Positions 35,118 through 46,049 of a stretch of DNA of 47,450 nucleotides are shown here, one piece after another. The DNA is from SAR324 cluster bacterium REDSEA-S27_B3 (GTDB lineage: Bacteria; SAR324; NAC60-12). Where the stretch lies: the NCBI GenBank assembly GCA_001627865.1, contig LUQO01000007.1:1-47450 (forward strand), in the 5' to 3' direction. The translations under genes and the position numbers were made by a program. The notes under the pieces were generated by a model that was not told where the DNA came from, did not search any database, and was given only the letters and a program-made list of their open reading frames with translations. Numbering within the stretch: the stretch's first letter is position 1; every line of letters begins with the position of its first letter.

Positions 35118-35897
35118 ATGACAAACGAACTGAAAATTAATCTAAATTCACAACGAGCAATTAAACAGGAAGGCAGCCAGAAGAATTTTACTATTCCGGA
35201 AAGTTCGCCGCTGCCTGTAGGAAGGATACAAAAGGAGTTTTTTGTTCCTGAATTAAATATTGATTCCGCGCAGGAGTCCCTGCAAAAGGGCTTCCCCCAA
35301 GTGCAGAATGTGGTCAGCAGGATCAATAAATTCATAGAAAATATTGCTGATGATTATTTTTTACTTGGGCTTCATTTAATTTCCCTGCATTCCCTGCTCA
35401 AGGAATCAAAACTTACTACTGAACAGGTAAAATCCTGGTACACGGAAAATATAAATATGCCGTACTCTTCTGCAATGCAATGCCGAAAGGTGGCTGAAGT
35501 ATATTCATCAAATCCGGAACTGATTACGCGCTACACTGCTTCCGGGGCATACCTCCTAAGCACATGTAAAACTCCCGAAGAACGCGAAGAGATCTGGCAG
35601 GAAGCCAAAGGTGAAAAGACGGCGCCGAGCATCAGGGAACTGCGGGAAACTTTGAAACGTGTGCGGGAAAGAAAAGCACTGGAGCAAACTGAAACAGATC
35701 AGTTAAAGGCTGCTACACAAGATTCAGTAGGGAAATACATAATGTCACCTGCCGGCATCAGGGAAAGTTTGCAGACAATTACCGTTTATTTTGAGAGATT
35801 CGAGAACAATGAAAATCCGGAGGAACAGCTTGTTTTGCGTGAAATCCTGGTCGGCTCTGTGCAGCAGTTTCTGAAAGGCCTGCAGGAAAAAGCTTAA
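35118..35897 (+). CDS. putative DNA-binding partner of ParA (DUF3102-like)
   Basis: A 259-residue soluble, helical protein. The middle (about 58-180) resembles DUF3102: an FIENIADDYFLLGLHLISL helix, a K/E-rich linker, VKSWYTENINMPYSSAMQCRKVAEVY (in outline, a helix-turn-helix-like segment), then LITRYTASGAYLLST and charged helices around REERKALEQ-type stretches. Such domains are found in proteins linked to mobile elements and partition. The first about 50 residues look disordered. It lies 175 bases after the parA-like gene on the same strand and ends overlapping the convergent DUF368 gene by 4 bases. I infer a ParB-like role from context; there is no recognisable ParB/Spo0J CTPase motif. Confidence 0.6.
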   Translation: MTNELKINLNSQRAIKQEGSQKNFTIPESSPLPVGRIQKEFFVPELNIDSAQESLQKGFPQVQNVVSRINKFIENIADDYFLLGLHLISLHSLLKESKLTTEQVKSWYTENINMPYSSAMQCRKVAEVYSSNPELITRYTASGAYLLSTCKTPEEREEIWQEAKGEKTAPSIRELRETLKRVRERKALEQTETDQLKAATQDSVGKYIMSPAGIRESLQTITVYFERFENNENPEEQLVLREILVGSVQQFLKGLQEKA

Positions 35898-36910
35898 TTT
35901 ACAGCGCTTCTTCCTGAAAGTTTCTCCAGCACAATAACAAACCCGAAACCTAAGGCCATTAACAGCAGGGCGGTCGCCAGTTCTGAGTTTGCCAGCGGCC
36001 AGACATTTTCCTCCCGGATAACATATTCCTTACCACGGATTATCTGACTTTCCAAAGCAACTTTCCAGGGCCAGACTTTACGCATTGCTCCGATCATGAG
36101 TCCGGTCAGGATTGCTATGGTGAAATCATGCCAGCGCAGCAGCGAGTAGCGCAGAATCCTGGAAAATCCTAAAATACCTGTTACACATCCCGCAATGAAA
36201 ATAAGCAGAATTTCCATATTTTCCATTACGAATGGATTTCTCAAGGCAGCCGTAATGAAAGCATATTTCCCCAAAATTAGCAGAATGAAGGATCCGCTCA
36301 ATCCCGGAAGAATCATGGCGCAAATGGCAACAACTCCGCAAAGAAAAAGAAACCAGCCCTCTTCCGGAGTATGCAGAGGAATCAGACCGGTAATTCCATA
36401 AGCCAGCAATGTGCCCAGAACCAAGGCGGGGAAACTGGAGATTCGATTGTTGATTGAGTGGCTGACCACAATGATTGAGGCTGCTATCAAACCGAAAAAG
36501 ACTGACCAGGTTTCTACAGGATGTTCGGTAAGCAGGTAATGCATGAGGTGGGCAGTGCTGATTACAGCCATGGCAATTCCGCATAGAAGTGTAACTAAGA
36601 AACGCAAATGCAGTCCTGTCAGCGCTTCTTTACCACGTAATCTTAATACCTGCCTGATTGTGTTCCAGTTGAAAGAGGAAATTGCTGTCAGCAAGGTCTG
36701 ATAAATACCTGTGATAAAGGCCACAGTTCCTCCGGAAACCCCCGGTACAATATCAGCTGTGCCCATGCACACACCTTTAAAAAATAAATACGCGTGTTCA
36801 CTGATTGACCTCGGACCCGGAGAGGCCCACCAGGCGTCTTTCCATGAGTAAGGTTCTGAGGTGGCTGAAGCTGCTGTAGTTTTCTTGCTTTCAGCTGAAT
36901 TATGGGGCAT
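35894..36910 (-). CDS. DUF368 polyprenyl-phosphate transporter family protein
   Basis: A 338-residue polytopic inner-membrane protein. The family motif GTADIVPGVSGGT (about 51-63) and its internal echo AMILPGLSGSFILLILG identify DUF368. Recent work assigns such proteins (PopT) to recycling of undecaprenyl phosphate across the membrane; I rely on memory for that. About eight to ten hydrophobic helices are visible after a hydrophilic, basic/serine-rich N-terminus of about 40 residues. The recycled carrier would serve peptidoglycan and LPS synthesis, in keeping with several envelope genes in the window. It lies 15 bases after the unknown 132-residue gene on the minus strand, and its stop overlaps the convergent ParA-partner gene by 4 bases. 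Confidence 0.87.
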   Translation of the reverse strand: MPHNSAESKKTTAASATSEPYSWKDAWWASPGPRSISEHAYLFFKGVCMGTADIVPGVSGGTVAFITGIYQTLLTAISSFNWNTIRQVLRLRGKEALTGLHLRFLVTLLCGIAMAVISTAHLMHYLLTEHPVETWSVFFGLIAASIIVVSHSINNRISSFPALVLGTLLAYGITGLIPLHTPEEGWFLFLCGVVAICAMILPGLSGSFILLILGKYAFITAALRNPFVMENMEILLIFIAGCVTGILGFSRILRYSLLRWHDFTIAILTGLMIGAMRKVWPWKVALESQIIRGKEYVIREENVWPLANSELATALLLMALGFGFVIVLEKLSGRSAVN

Positions 36911-36925
36911 GAGGAGGCTGGTTAC

Positions 36926-37324
36926 TCAGACAAGTAAGTGCTTTTCGCTGTCTGTGACGTAAAAATGATGTTTATATGCTTCATCCAGTAATCTCCAGAA
37001 ATCCTTTCTAAACTCTGGTTCATCAAGTCTTTTTCTCAATCCCTCGCAAAAATTTGTCAATCTGCCGGTAGATTGAGCACATTCACGCAAAAACTGGTTT
37101 GCGAAAACCTGTAATTCCCAGGGAAATTCTGACTCACTCAAATCCAGCAGAGGAGCATCCTGCAGGTGATTTTCATGCAGATTAGCAGAAAGCTGATCCA
37201 CCAGATAGAAAAAGTCCTGACCCAGTACATCTAGCGCCTGTACTTCATAAGGACCGAGTCTCTGGATTAAATTTTCATGAAAACTTTTTGTGGCCGGTCT
37301 TGTATCGGATTTGTCTTCCAGCAT
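36926..37324 (-). CDS. small helical protein of unknown function
   Basis: A 132-residue acidic, apparently all-helical cytoplasmic protein. I do not recognise the family. No signal peptide, membrane helix or metal motif is visible. The sequence is rich in Glu, Leu and Phe, with aromatic pairs (DFFYLVDQL, EFPWELQVF, DFWRLLDEAYKHHFYV). It precedes the DUF368 gene by 15 bases on the minus strand and is probably cotranscribed with it, so an accessory role for that transporter is possible but unproven. A candidate promoter lies at 37339-37366, close to the ATG. Confidence 0.65.
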   Translation of the reverse strand: MLEDKSDTRPATKSFHENLIQRLGPYEVQALDVLGQDFFYLVDQLSANLHENHLQDAPLLDLSESEFPWELQVFANQFLRECAQSTGRLTNFCEGLRKRLDEPEFRKDFWRLLDEAYKHHFYVTDSEKHLLV

Positions 37325-37655
37325 GGTTTCTTTGTTGTATTATGATGCCGAATGAAGTCTGTGTAACACATATTCTATTGTGCAAGAATTATGACAGCAT
37401 CTATTATTTTATTGAATGTTTAATGATATTAAGTGTTTAAATAAACTTTTTGATTCGCAAAATTAAAAGCTAAAAAGGAGAGGTTTAAATAACAATCCTG
37501 AAAACAAGATGTGCTTTTTCAGTATTTATGCGTATTGTTTTCATTTGGATTCAGCTTATGGAAAGATTGTAACTGAAATGTTTTGGAAGGGTTGAATTAT
37601 AAACCAAAGATACATGTTAAGAATGCCGGTGCTGATTCAAATGTACTTTGGAGCT
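37325..37655. other. AT-rich non-coding spacer between atpC end and unknown gene
   Basis: A 331-base gap. Apart from the candidate promoter at 37339-37366 I see no gene. An isolated strong ribosome-binding-like AAAAGGAGAGG near 37474 is followed only by a 28-codon frame beginning near 37510, with no family character. No convincing terminator hairpin for the ATP synthase operon was found; termination may be factor-dependent. Confidence 0.4.
37339..37366 (-). promoter_or_regulatory. candidate minus-strand promoter for the unknown gene and DUF368
   Basis: On the minus strand, TTACAC (37366 to 37361) and CATAAT (37344 to 37339, five of six matches to the -10 consensus) are separated by 16 bases. 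Transcription would begin about 7 bases before the ATG at 37324, implying a nearly leaderless mRNA. No Shine-Dalgarno sequence is visible there, which fits. Confidence 0.3.
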
Positions 37656-38083
37656 TTATTGAAACTTTGCTACTGCCTGACGTACAACTGAGCGTCGGAG
37701 TTTATTTTCATAAATTTTCTGCCGGCTTTTTTCGTCTTCCCATTCTGGTGTGGAAGTATCTCCGGAGTAAAGGATTTCCTTTGCTTTTTTCTCTGCTTCC
37801 TGGGCGCGCTGCAGATCAATCTCTTCGGCAGTTTCAGCCAGTTCAGCCAGCACCCTTACTACGTTTCCTTCAACCTGTGCGTAGCCCCAGTGTACGGCAA
37901 TGGCCTGTGTGTTTCCGCTGCTCAGGTAAGATATGATTCCCGCATCCAGTGTAGTCAGCAAGGGGACGTGTTCCGGCAGAATGCCAAGCTCACCCTCAAT
38001 TCCGGGGAGGGTTACTGATTCAACATCCTCAATCAGAACTGTGCGAAAGGGAGTTACTACTTCAAGACTAAGTTTATCCGACA

Positions 38084-38084
<1 letters not shown>
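37656..38084 (-). CDS. atpC: ATP synthase F1 epsilon subunit
   Basis: Central-stalk and regulatory subunit linking gamma to the c-ring. The 142 residues contain the N-terminal beta-sandwich (KLSLEVVTPFRTVLIEDVESVTLPGIEGELGILPEHVPLLT in outline, with the GELGILPEHVPL core) and a C-terminal helical hairpin rich in Ala/Glu/Lys. The ATG overlaps the atpD stop by one base (TGATG), showing tight coupling. It is the last gene of the operon. Confidence 0.95.
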
Positions 38085-39487
<1,403 letters not shown>

Positions 39488-39515
39488 TTAGTTTTGTATA
39501 GTAATAAATATGAAA

Positions 39516-40382
39516 TTATAAACTTTCAGCGCCACTGATGATTTCGATCAATTCACTGGTGATTGCTGCCTGTCTTGTCCTGTTATAATGCAATTGCAGT
39601 TTATCAATTATTTCTCCGGCATTTTTTGTAGCCGCGTCCATGGAGGTCATGCGTGCCGCGTGCTCTCCGGCAATTGTATCCAGCCATGAAACATAAACCT
39701 GATTTTGAACATATTTTTCCAGCAGAGTTTGTAATATCTCTTGCGGAGATGGTTCAAACAATATTTCACGCTCATCCACAGTTTCTGCTTCTATGGGCTT
39801 AATAGGCAGAAGTTGCTCAATTACTGGAACCTGAGAGATTACGCTGACGAAATGATTGTATGCAAGAATGACCTGATCAAGTTCATCATTCTCAAACCGC
39901 TGAGTGAACTCGCCCACCACATCTCTGACAAGGCCCAGCTGCTCTTCAGGAGGTGTGCCTGTATGATTGACAACAATTTTGTGAGGAGTTCTTTTGAAGA
40001 AATCGTTTCCCTTACGGCCAAATATGGCAAACTCGGCACACTCAACTCCTTCGTCAACAAGCTGCTGAGATAATGCTTTGGATAGATTGGAATTGAAACC
40101 TCCGCAAAGCCCGCGGTCACTTGTGACTAATATAACAGCGGTCCGTTTTCCTCCGGTGTTCCGGAAGAGCAAGCCGTAACCGGAGTCCTGTTCTTCGTCT
40201 GTGAAACGCGTACTGAGAGAAGAGACTATGCTTTTCAGCTTTTTGGCGTAAGGTGTAGCTTCACGTATATGGTCTTCCGCCCGTCTTAACTTGGCCGCGG
40301 AAACCATTTTCATGGCGCTCGTAGTCTTCTGAGTTCTTTTAACGCTGTCGATGCGCTTGCGTATATCTTTTAAGCTGGACAT
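39516..40382 (-). CDS. atpG: ATP synthase F1 gamma subunit
   Basis: Rotating central shaft of F1. The 288 residues have the conserved N-terminal coiled-coil start (LKDIRKRIDSVKRTQKTTSA, then MKMVSAAKLRRAE), the ATP synthase gamma signature near VTSDRGLCGGFNSNL, and the C-terminal coiled coil with MTSMDAATKNAGEIIDKL and NRTRQAAITSELIEIISGA. It starts 6 bases after atpA and ends 37 bases before atpD. Length and motifs are normal. Confidence 0.96.
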   Translation of the reverse strand: MSSLKDIRKRIDSVKRTQKTTSAMKMVSAAKLRRAEDHIREATPYAKKLKSIVSSLSTRFTDEEQDSGYGLLFRNTGGKRTAVILVTSDRGLCGGFNSNLSKALSQQLVDEGVECAEFAIFGRKGNDFFKRTPHKIVVNHTGTPPEEQLGLVRDVVGEFTQRFENDELDQVILAYNHFVSVISQVPVIEQLLPIKPIEAETVDEREILFEPSPQEILQTLLEKYVQNQVYVSWLDTIAGEHAARMTSMDAATKNAGEIIDKLQLHYNRTRQAAITSELIEIISGAESL

Positions 40383-40388
40383 TCCGAG

Positions 40389-41918
<1,530 letters not shown>

Positions 41919-42461
41919 TCAGCCTTTTATAATAGATTGTCGTATTTGATTTAATTGAGTTTGAATACTCCCGTCAATGACCATGGAGCCGATGCGTGTT
42001 ACAATTCCACCTATGATGGAAGGGTCGATGGTAACATTGACTTCTACCTCTTTGCCCGAATAGCTGGAAATAGCATCTTCCATATTTTTCACAGTTTCAT
42101 CCGGCAATTCATAAGCCGTCGTTACATCAGCTTCGATGCGGCCAAGTTTTTCCTGTAGTAATAAATTAAATGCCCTCTCAATGTCCGGCAGAAAATCTAT
42201 CCGCCGCTTAGACAGCAGGTAACGGCTGAATGTGTCAACAAGGGCGGGCGCTTTTATTTCATTGAGAACGCCTTTCAGGATTTCCAGCTTTGCCCGGGAT
42301 GAAACTTTAATGTCAGAAAGGACTTCTCTGAGTTCGGTATTCTCTTTGTAAACCTCAGTCAACGCGGATAAATTTTTACCGGCATTGTCAAGGTCATTTT
42401 CCTTTTCCGCCAGATTGACCAGGGCTTTGGCGTAACGGCGGGCAATCATTCCCTGACTCAC
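41919..42461 (-). CDS. atpH: ATP synthase F1 delta subunit
   Basis: Peripheral-stalk connector (OSCP equivalent) joining F1 to the b subunits. The 180 residues start with ARRYAKALVNLAEKENDLD, a typical delta N-terminal helix, and end with the conserved strand/helix VNVTIDPSIIGGIVTRIGS then DGSIQTQLNQIRQSI. The ATG overlaps the preceding b gene by 4 bases (ATGA), showing translational coupling. Confidence 0.95.
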   Translation of the reverse strand: MSQGMIARRYAKALVNLAEKENDLDNAGKNLSALTEVYKENTELREVLSDIKVSSRAKLEILKGVLNEIKAPALVDTFSRYLLSKRRIDFLPDIERAFNLLLQEKLGRIEADVTTAYELPDETVKNMEDAISSYSGKEVEVNVTIDPSIIGGIVTRIGSMVIDGSIQTQLNQIRQSIIKG

Positions 42462-43087
42462 GCTGCTCCTTTAGTCCGGCTGAGTTGATCCATGTATTTA
42501 GTCACCAGTTTATTTTGCTGATTTTGATCCATTTCCTGTTTCAGCTTATTTTCTGCCAAATTGACGCTTTCTTCAGCAATCCAGTGCCGCAAATCATCTT
42601 CAGCTTTTCTGCGTTCCTGATCCAGGGCAAAACTGGCCTGTTTCTTCATGCGTTCAATTTCCTGCCTGCCTTCTTCAATTATGCGCTCTTTCTCAAGTTC
42701 AGCTTCTTTTTTGGCAGAATTGACCATTTGCACTGCCTCCTCTTCAAGTCCGGCAATTTTTGAACGCATTTCATTCAATTCTGCTGAGATATTTTCTTCA
42801 GCCTCCCTTGCGTCGTCAATCACCTTCTTTGCGGTACTGGCAGAATTGTTGAGTGCGTTCGCCAGAGGTTTCTTTGCGAATTTGTAAATGATGGCCAAAA
42901 GCACAGTAACATTGACAACTTTCCAGATGAAGTCCAGCAATTGCGAACCTCCTCCTTCACTCTCAGCGGCAAACAGGGGTACGCTCCAGTAAATGAAAAA
43001 CACTGTAAGTGTAAAAATGCACGGTAAAAACTTTCCTGCAATAAACTGCCTGGCACAATTTAAATACTGATGTGGATTTGACAGCAT
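42458..43087 (-). CDS. atpF: ATP synthase b subunit with N-terminal leader
   Basis: Peripheral-stalk subunit of about 209 residues from the ATG at 43087; a TTG at 43108 would add seven. The first about 40 residues look like a cleavable leader (basic start, then CIFTLTVFFIYWSVPLFA), as seen in several deltaproteobacterial b subunits. The true membrane anchor LLDFIWKVVNVTVLLAIIYK follows, then a long charged coiled coil (about 70-200) that binds delta. It overlaps atpH by 4 bases and lies 40-60 bases after the b' gene. The leader assignment is inference; a double-spanning form is possible. Confidence 0.9.
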   Translation of the reverse strand: MLSNPHQYLNCARQFIAGKFLPCIFTLTVFFIYWSVPLFAAESEGGGSQLLDFIWKVVNVTVLLAIIYKFAKKPLANALNNSASTAKKVIDDAREAEENISAELNEMRSKIAGLEEEAVQMVNSAKKEAELEKERIIEEGRQEIERMKKQASFALDQERRKAEDDLRHWIAEESVNLAENKLKQEMDQNQQNKLVTKYMDQLSRTKGAA

Positions 43088-43148
43088 AATTTTCAATTTG
43101 AGAAACAATCTAAAACAGGCAGTTGCCTTTATGTGAAAATGAATTCAG

Positions 43149-43628
43149 CTAGTTTAACAGCTGTTTGCTGATAGACGCGGACAGCTCTTTATTTAGTTTT
43201 GAGAAAAAGGTTTTGGTTGCTTCAATTTCTCCTTCCAGTTCCGCTATATTTTTATCAAGCTCTATCTTTAATGTTTGACGCTCTTCCACAATCATGGACT
43301 CCCTTAAAGATAAGCCCTCTTCATGTCCTGTGTTTCGCAGATGCAGGGCTTCTGTCCGCACGGCATCCAGCTTTTGTTGAAATTCCTGCTTGAGGCTTTC
43401 AACCTCTTCATTAATCTGAACTACACTTTGCTGGCTTTTTGCTATGGCCTGATTTCGATTGTCAAGCGTGCGTAAAACAGGCTGAAACAAAAGCTTATTG
43501 AGTGCATATATCATGATAAAGAGTACAATAAGTACAGCAAAAGGAGTGGCCAGCTGCAAATGCAATAAACCATAATCCATGCTGAATCCGCCCCACGCGT
43601 TTTCAATGACGGCTTGTTTGAAATTCAT
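43149..43628 (-). CDS. ATP synthase b' (second b-type) subunit
   Basis: Second peripheral-stalk subunit, 159 residues, pairing with the following b. One membrane helix (about 27-46: TPFAVLIVLFIMIYALNKLL) precedes FQPVLRTLDNRNQAIAKSQ, the conserved post-membrane motif of b/b' proteins, and a long coiled coil. The longest start at 43628 is used; the Met at residue 17 (about 43580, MDYGLLHLQL) fits the usual b' start better and cannot be excluded. It is the first gene of the ATP synthase operon, so subunits a and c must be encoded elsewhere. Confidence 0.9.
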   Translation of the reverse strand: MNFKQAVIENAWGGFSMDYGLLHLQLATPFAVLIVLFIMIYALNKLLFQPVLRTLDNRNQAIAKSQQSVVQINEEVESLKQEFQQKLDAVRTEALHLRNTGHEEGLSLRESMIVEERQTLKIELDKNIAELEGEIEATKTFFSKLNKELSASISKQLLN

Positions 43629-43732
43629 ATCCGGATATAGCTTATTTGATCAATAAAACAATAAAGTTAAACGTTATAATTTAGCACATTGATTCATCAT
43701 CAGTCAAGTATATTTCTATTTGAGTTGCATGA

Positions 43733-43741
43733 TGCTATAAT
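43733..43741 (+). promoter_or_regulatory. extended -10 promoter upstream of ispF remnant
   Basis: TGCTATAAT at 43733-43741 is a perfect extended -10 (TG, one base, TATAAT), which can work without a good -35. Transcription would start near 43748, about 43 bases before the ispF ATG at 43791. A second TATAAT at 43675-43680 lacks a partner box. The facing ATP synthase operon promoter could not be placed. Confidence 0.42.
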
Positions 43742-43790
43742 CACTCTGCAATTAAAAAGTAAAAAAATTCCAACAAATTAAATTACTGAG

Positions 43791-44196
43791 ATGTATAGGA
43801 CAGGAATCGGCTTTGACGCTCACGCACTTGCGGATGATCGTCCTTTGATCATTGGAGGAGTTCACATAGCTCACAACCAGGGACTGCATGGGCATTCAGA
43901 CGCTGATGTGCTGGTTCATGCTATTATGGATGCAATACTGGGAGCACTGGCGCTTGGAGACATAGGCCGGCACTTTCCTGACACAGACCCGGAATTTGAA
44001 GGAGCAGACAGTCTGGAGCTTCTTAGTCATGTTCAAAAGATGATTGAGGAAAAAGGATATTGCTGTGAAAATCTGGACAGCATCATCATCCGCTCAGGTA
44101 TCAATCAAGGCCACAACAACTGAGCGCATGGGCTTCATCGGTCGGGAGGAAGGAATCGCCGCGCAGGCAATTGTGCTGCTGAAATCAAACAATTAA
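43791..44196 (+). pseudogene. ispF: ispF (MEP pathway cyclodiphosphate synthase) with internal deletion and frameshift
   Basis: IspF closes 4-diphosphocytidyl-methylerythritol 2-phosphate to the cyclodiphosphate in isoprenoid synthesis. Residues 1-100 are normal, with metal ligands Asp9, His11 and His43, [11 protein letters not shown] and [12 protein letters not shown]. After DSIII (about 44090) the frame runs into a stop at 44121-44123. The normal C-terminus ([13 protein letters not shown], then [14 protein letters not shown]) resumes in the +1 frame from 44098 and ends at TAA 44194-44196. Compared with E. coli IspF, about 25 residues between these points are missing, including the cytidine-binding loop with the proline-rich Pro-Lys motif; roughly 74 bases are lost, which shifts the frame. 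As written, the protein cannot be functional. It may be a real decayed copy or an assembly error; ispD is not adjacent. Confidence 0.9.
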
Positions 44197-44212
44197 AGGA
44201 AAAGAGTCTCAA

Positions 44213-45706
44213 ATGTTCAAAATAGTCATGGCCCTGGATCAGGGCACTACCAGTTCACGTACAATTTTATTCAGTGAGAAGGGAGAAATTGTATCTGAGG
44301 CAAATGCACCTCTGGCCTGCTCTTATCCCCAGTCCGGATGGGTTGAGCAGGACCCGCAGGAAATATGGGCCAGCCAATCTCAAACCATTCAGGAGGCATT
44401 GAAGAAAGCAGCGCTGACAATGAAGGACATTGCCGCGGTGGGCATCACAAACCAGCGTGAGAGCACCATTGCCTGGAACAGAAATACCGGTGAGGCAATT
44501 GCACCGGCCATAAACTGGCAGTGCAGGCGCACTGCTGATTTTTGCGAGGAGCTGAAAGCGGAGGGCTTTGACCGTGTACTGAGAAACCGCACCGGACTGG
44601 TGACTGATCCTTATTTTTCCGGAACAAAAATGCGCTGGATACTGGACAATGTACCTCAGGCCCGCGAGTTGGCGGAACAGCAGAACCTGTGTTTTGGCAC
44701 TGTTGATTCCTGGCTTATCTGGCAGCTTACGGGTGGAAAAGTACACGCCACAGAAATCAGCAATGCCTCCCGCACAATGGTTTTCAATATTGACGCCTGT
44801 GCCTGGGATGATGAAATTCTGTCACGCTTCGGCATACCGCGCGAGACACTTCCGGAAGTAAGGCCATCAAGCGGAATTCTTGCTGAGATTGATCCGGAAT
44901 TATTTGGAGGTTCTGCTCCAATTGCCGGAGTGGCCGGTGACCAGCAGGCTGCGCTGTTTGGCCAGGCATGTTTTGAAACAGGAATGGCCAAAAATACTTA
45001 TGGTACTGGCTGCTTCATGATTTCTAACACAGGCACCGAACCGGTTCAATCAAATCATGGCCTGCTCACTACAATTGCCTGGCAAATTGACAGCGAAGTG
45101 ACGTATGCCCTTGAAGGATCAGTCTTCATCGCGGGCGCGCTTGTGCAGTGGCTTCGCGATGGACTGCAGCTTTTTGAGGATGCTTCAGAAACCCAGGCCA
45201 TCGCAGAGTCTGTTGCTGATTCCGGGGGAGTTTTTGTGGTTCCGGCATTTGTAGGACTTGGCGCTCCGCACTGGGATCCATACGCACGTGGAACAATTGT
45301 GGGTTTGAACCGTGACACAAACCGCGGCCACATTGTTCGGGCCTCACTGGAAGCAATTGCTTTTCAGTCAGCGGAAGTTCTCCGGAGCATTGCCAATGAT
45401 ACTGGACAGGAAATCAGGGAACTGCGCATTGACGGCGGAGCCGCGGCAAATGATTTTCTCTGCCGTTTCCAGGCCGACATATTGGGGATGCAAGTTAGAC
45501 GACCAAAAATTCTTGAAACAACAGCAATGGGAGCGGCTTTTCTGGCAGGACTGGCAGTCGGCGTATGGCAGGATCAGGCTCAAATCAGCAAACTTTGGCA
45601 GCAGGAAAAAATGTTCGCGCCGCGAATTTCCGGAGAAGAGTCAGCTCACTTAATGGAAGGATGGGGCCGTGCTGTAGAGCGGGCCAAAGGCTGGATAGTT
45701 AAGTGA
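44213..45706 (+). CDS. glpK: glycerol kinase
   Basis: ATP-dependent phosphorylation of glycerol to glycerol 3-phosphate. The 497 residues match the family (about 500) with the FGGY-kinase motifs: ALDQGTTSSRTILF at the N-terminus, GITNQRESTIAWN, the YFSGTKMRWILDNV region, TYGTGCFMISNTG, and the C-terminal FGGY signature around ELRIDGGAAANDFLCRFQAD. No truncation is seen. The ATG lies 16 bases after the end of the ispF remnant, with a purine-rich AAAGGAAAAGAG ribosome binding region. No glpF or glpD gene is adjacent, so it may be transcribed with ispF. Confidence 0.96.
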   Translation: MFKIVMALDQGTTSSRTILFSEKGEIVSEANAPLACSYPQSGWVEQDPQEIWASQSQTIQEALKKAALTMKDIAAVGITNQRESTIAWNRNTGEAIAPAINWQCRRTADFCEELKAEGFDRVLRNRTGLVTDPYFSGTKMRWILDNVPQARELAEQQNLCFGTVDSWLIWQLTGGKVHATEISNASRTMVFNIDACAWDDEILSRFGIPRETLPEVRPSSGILAEIDPELFGGSAPIAGVAGDQQAALFGQACFETGMAKNTYGTGCFMISNTGTEPVQSNHGLLTTIAWQIDSEVTYALEGSVFIAGALVQWLRDGLQLFEDASETQAIAESVADSGGVFVVPAFVGLGAPHWDPYARGTIVGLNRDTNRGHIVRASLEAIAFQSAEVLRSIANDTGQEIRELRIDGGAAANDFLCRFQADILGMQVRRPKILETTAMGAAFLAGLAVGVWQDQAQISKLWQQEKMFAPRISGEESAHLMEGWGRAVERAKGWIVK

Positions 45707-45760
45707 CTATAGAAATAGATTATCAGCGGATGATTTCTAAAATTGAAAAGGAAGAGATTT

Positions 45761-45991
45761 ATGAAGAAAAATAAAAATGGAGGCGAAATGAAATCTGAAT
45801 ACAAAAAAGAAGACCTTGGCCACGGTATTCGAGGAAAACACTTTGATGCCTATAATGAGTCTCACAATGTTGTGCTTCTTGATCCCGAAGTTGCGAAGTT
45901 TTTTCCTACAGAAAACTCAGTTAATGAGGCTTTGTTGTCGATCATTAAAATCGCAAAAAATTCAGTTGATTTGACAAATAGATCCTCTTGA
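45761..45991 (+). CDS. small antitoxin-like protein
   Basis: A 76-residue protein. After a lysine-rich start, EYKKEDLGHGIRGKHFDAYN and VVLLDPEVAKFFPTENSVNEALL match, from memory, a widespread small-protein family often found next to toxin genes (RxxGK...LDPDVAxxFP pattern). I use the ATG at 45761 because AGGAAGAG precedes it; an in-frame TTG at 45743 is the longer option. No toxin gene lies on either side: glpK is upstream and the convergent xdhC remnant downstream. Function is inferred from family memory only; it could act on a distant partner or be a remnant. Confidence 0.68.
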   Translation: MKKNKNGGEMKSEYKKEDLGHGIRGKHFDAYNESHNVVLLDPEVAKFFPTENSVNEALLSIIKIAKNSVDLTNRSS

Positions 45992-46049
45992 TTCAAACAA
46001 TCCTCTTCTATATAACAGTTTAAAGATTTACTGATAATCAGAATTTCCG

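Noticed and set aside
37510..37596. Small gene after the AAAAGGAGAGG site
   Set aside because: The ATG is about 25 bases from the purine-rich site, the frame is only 28 codons, and no similarity is recognisable.
37583..37936. Plus-strand frame over the atpC end
   Set aside because: It is antisense to atpC for most of its length and has no start signal.
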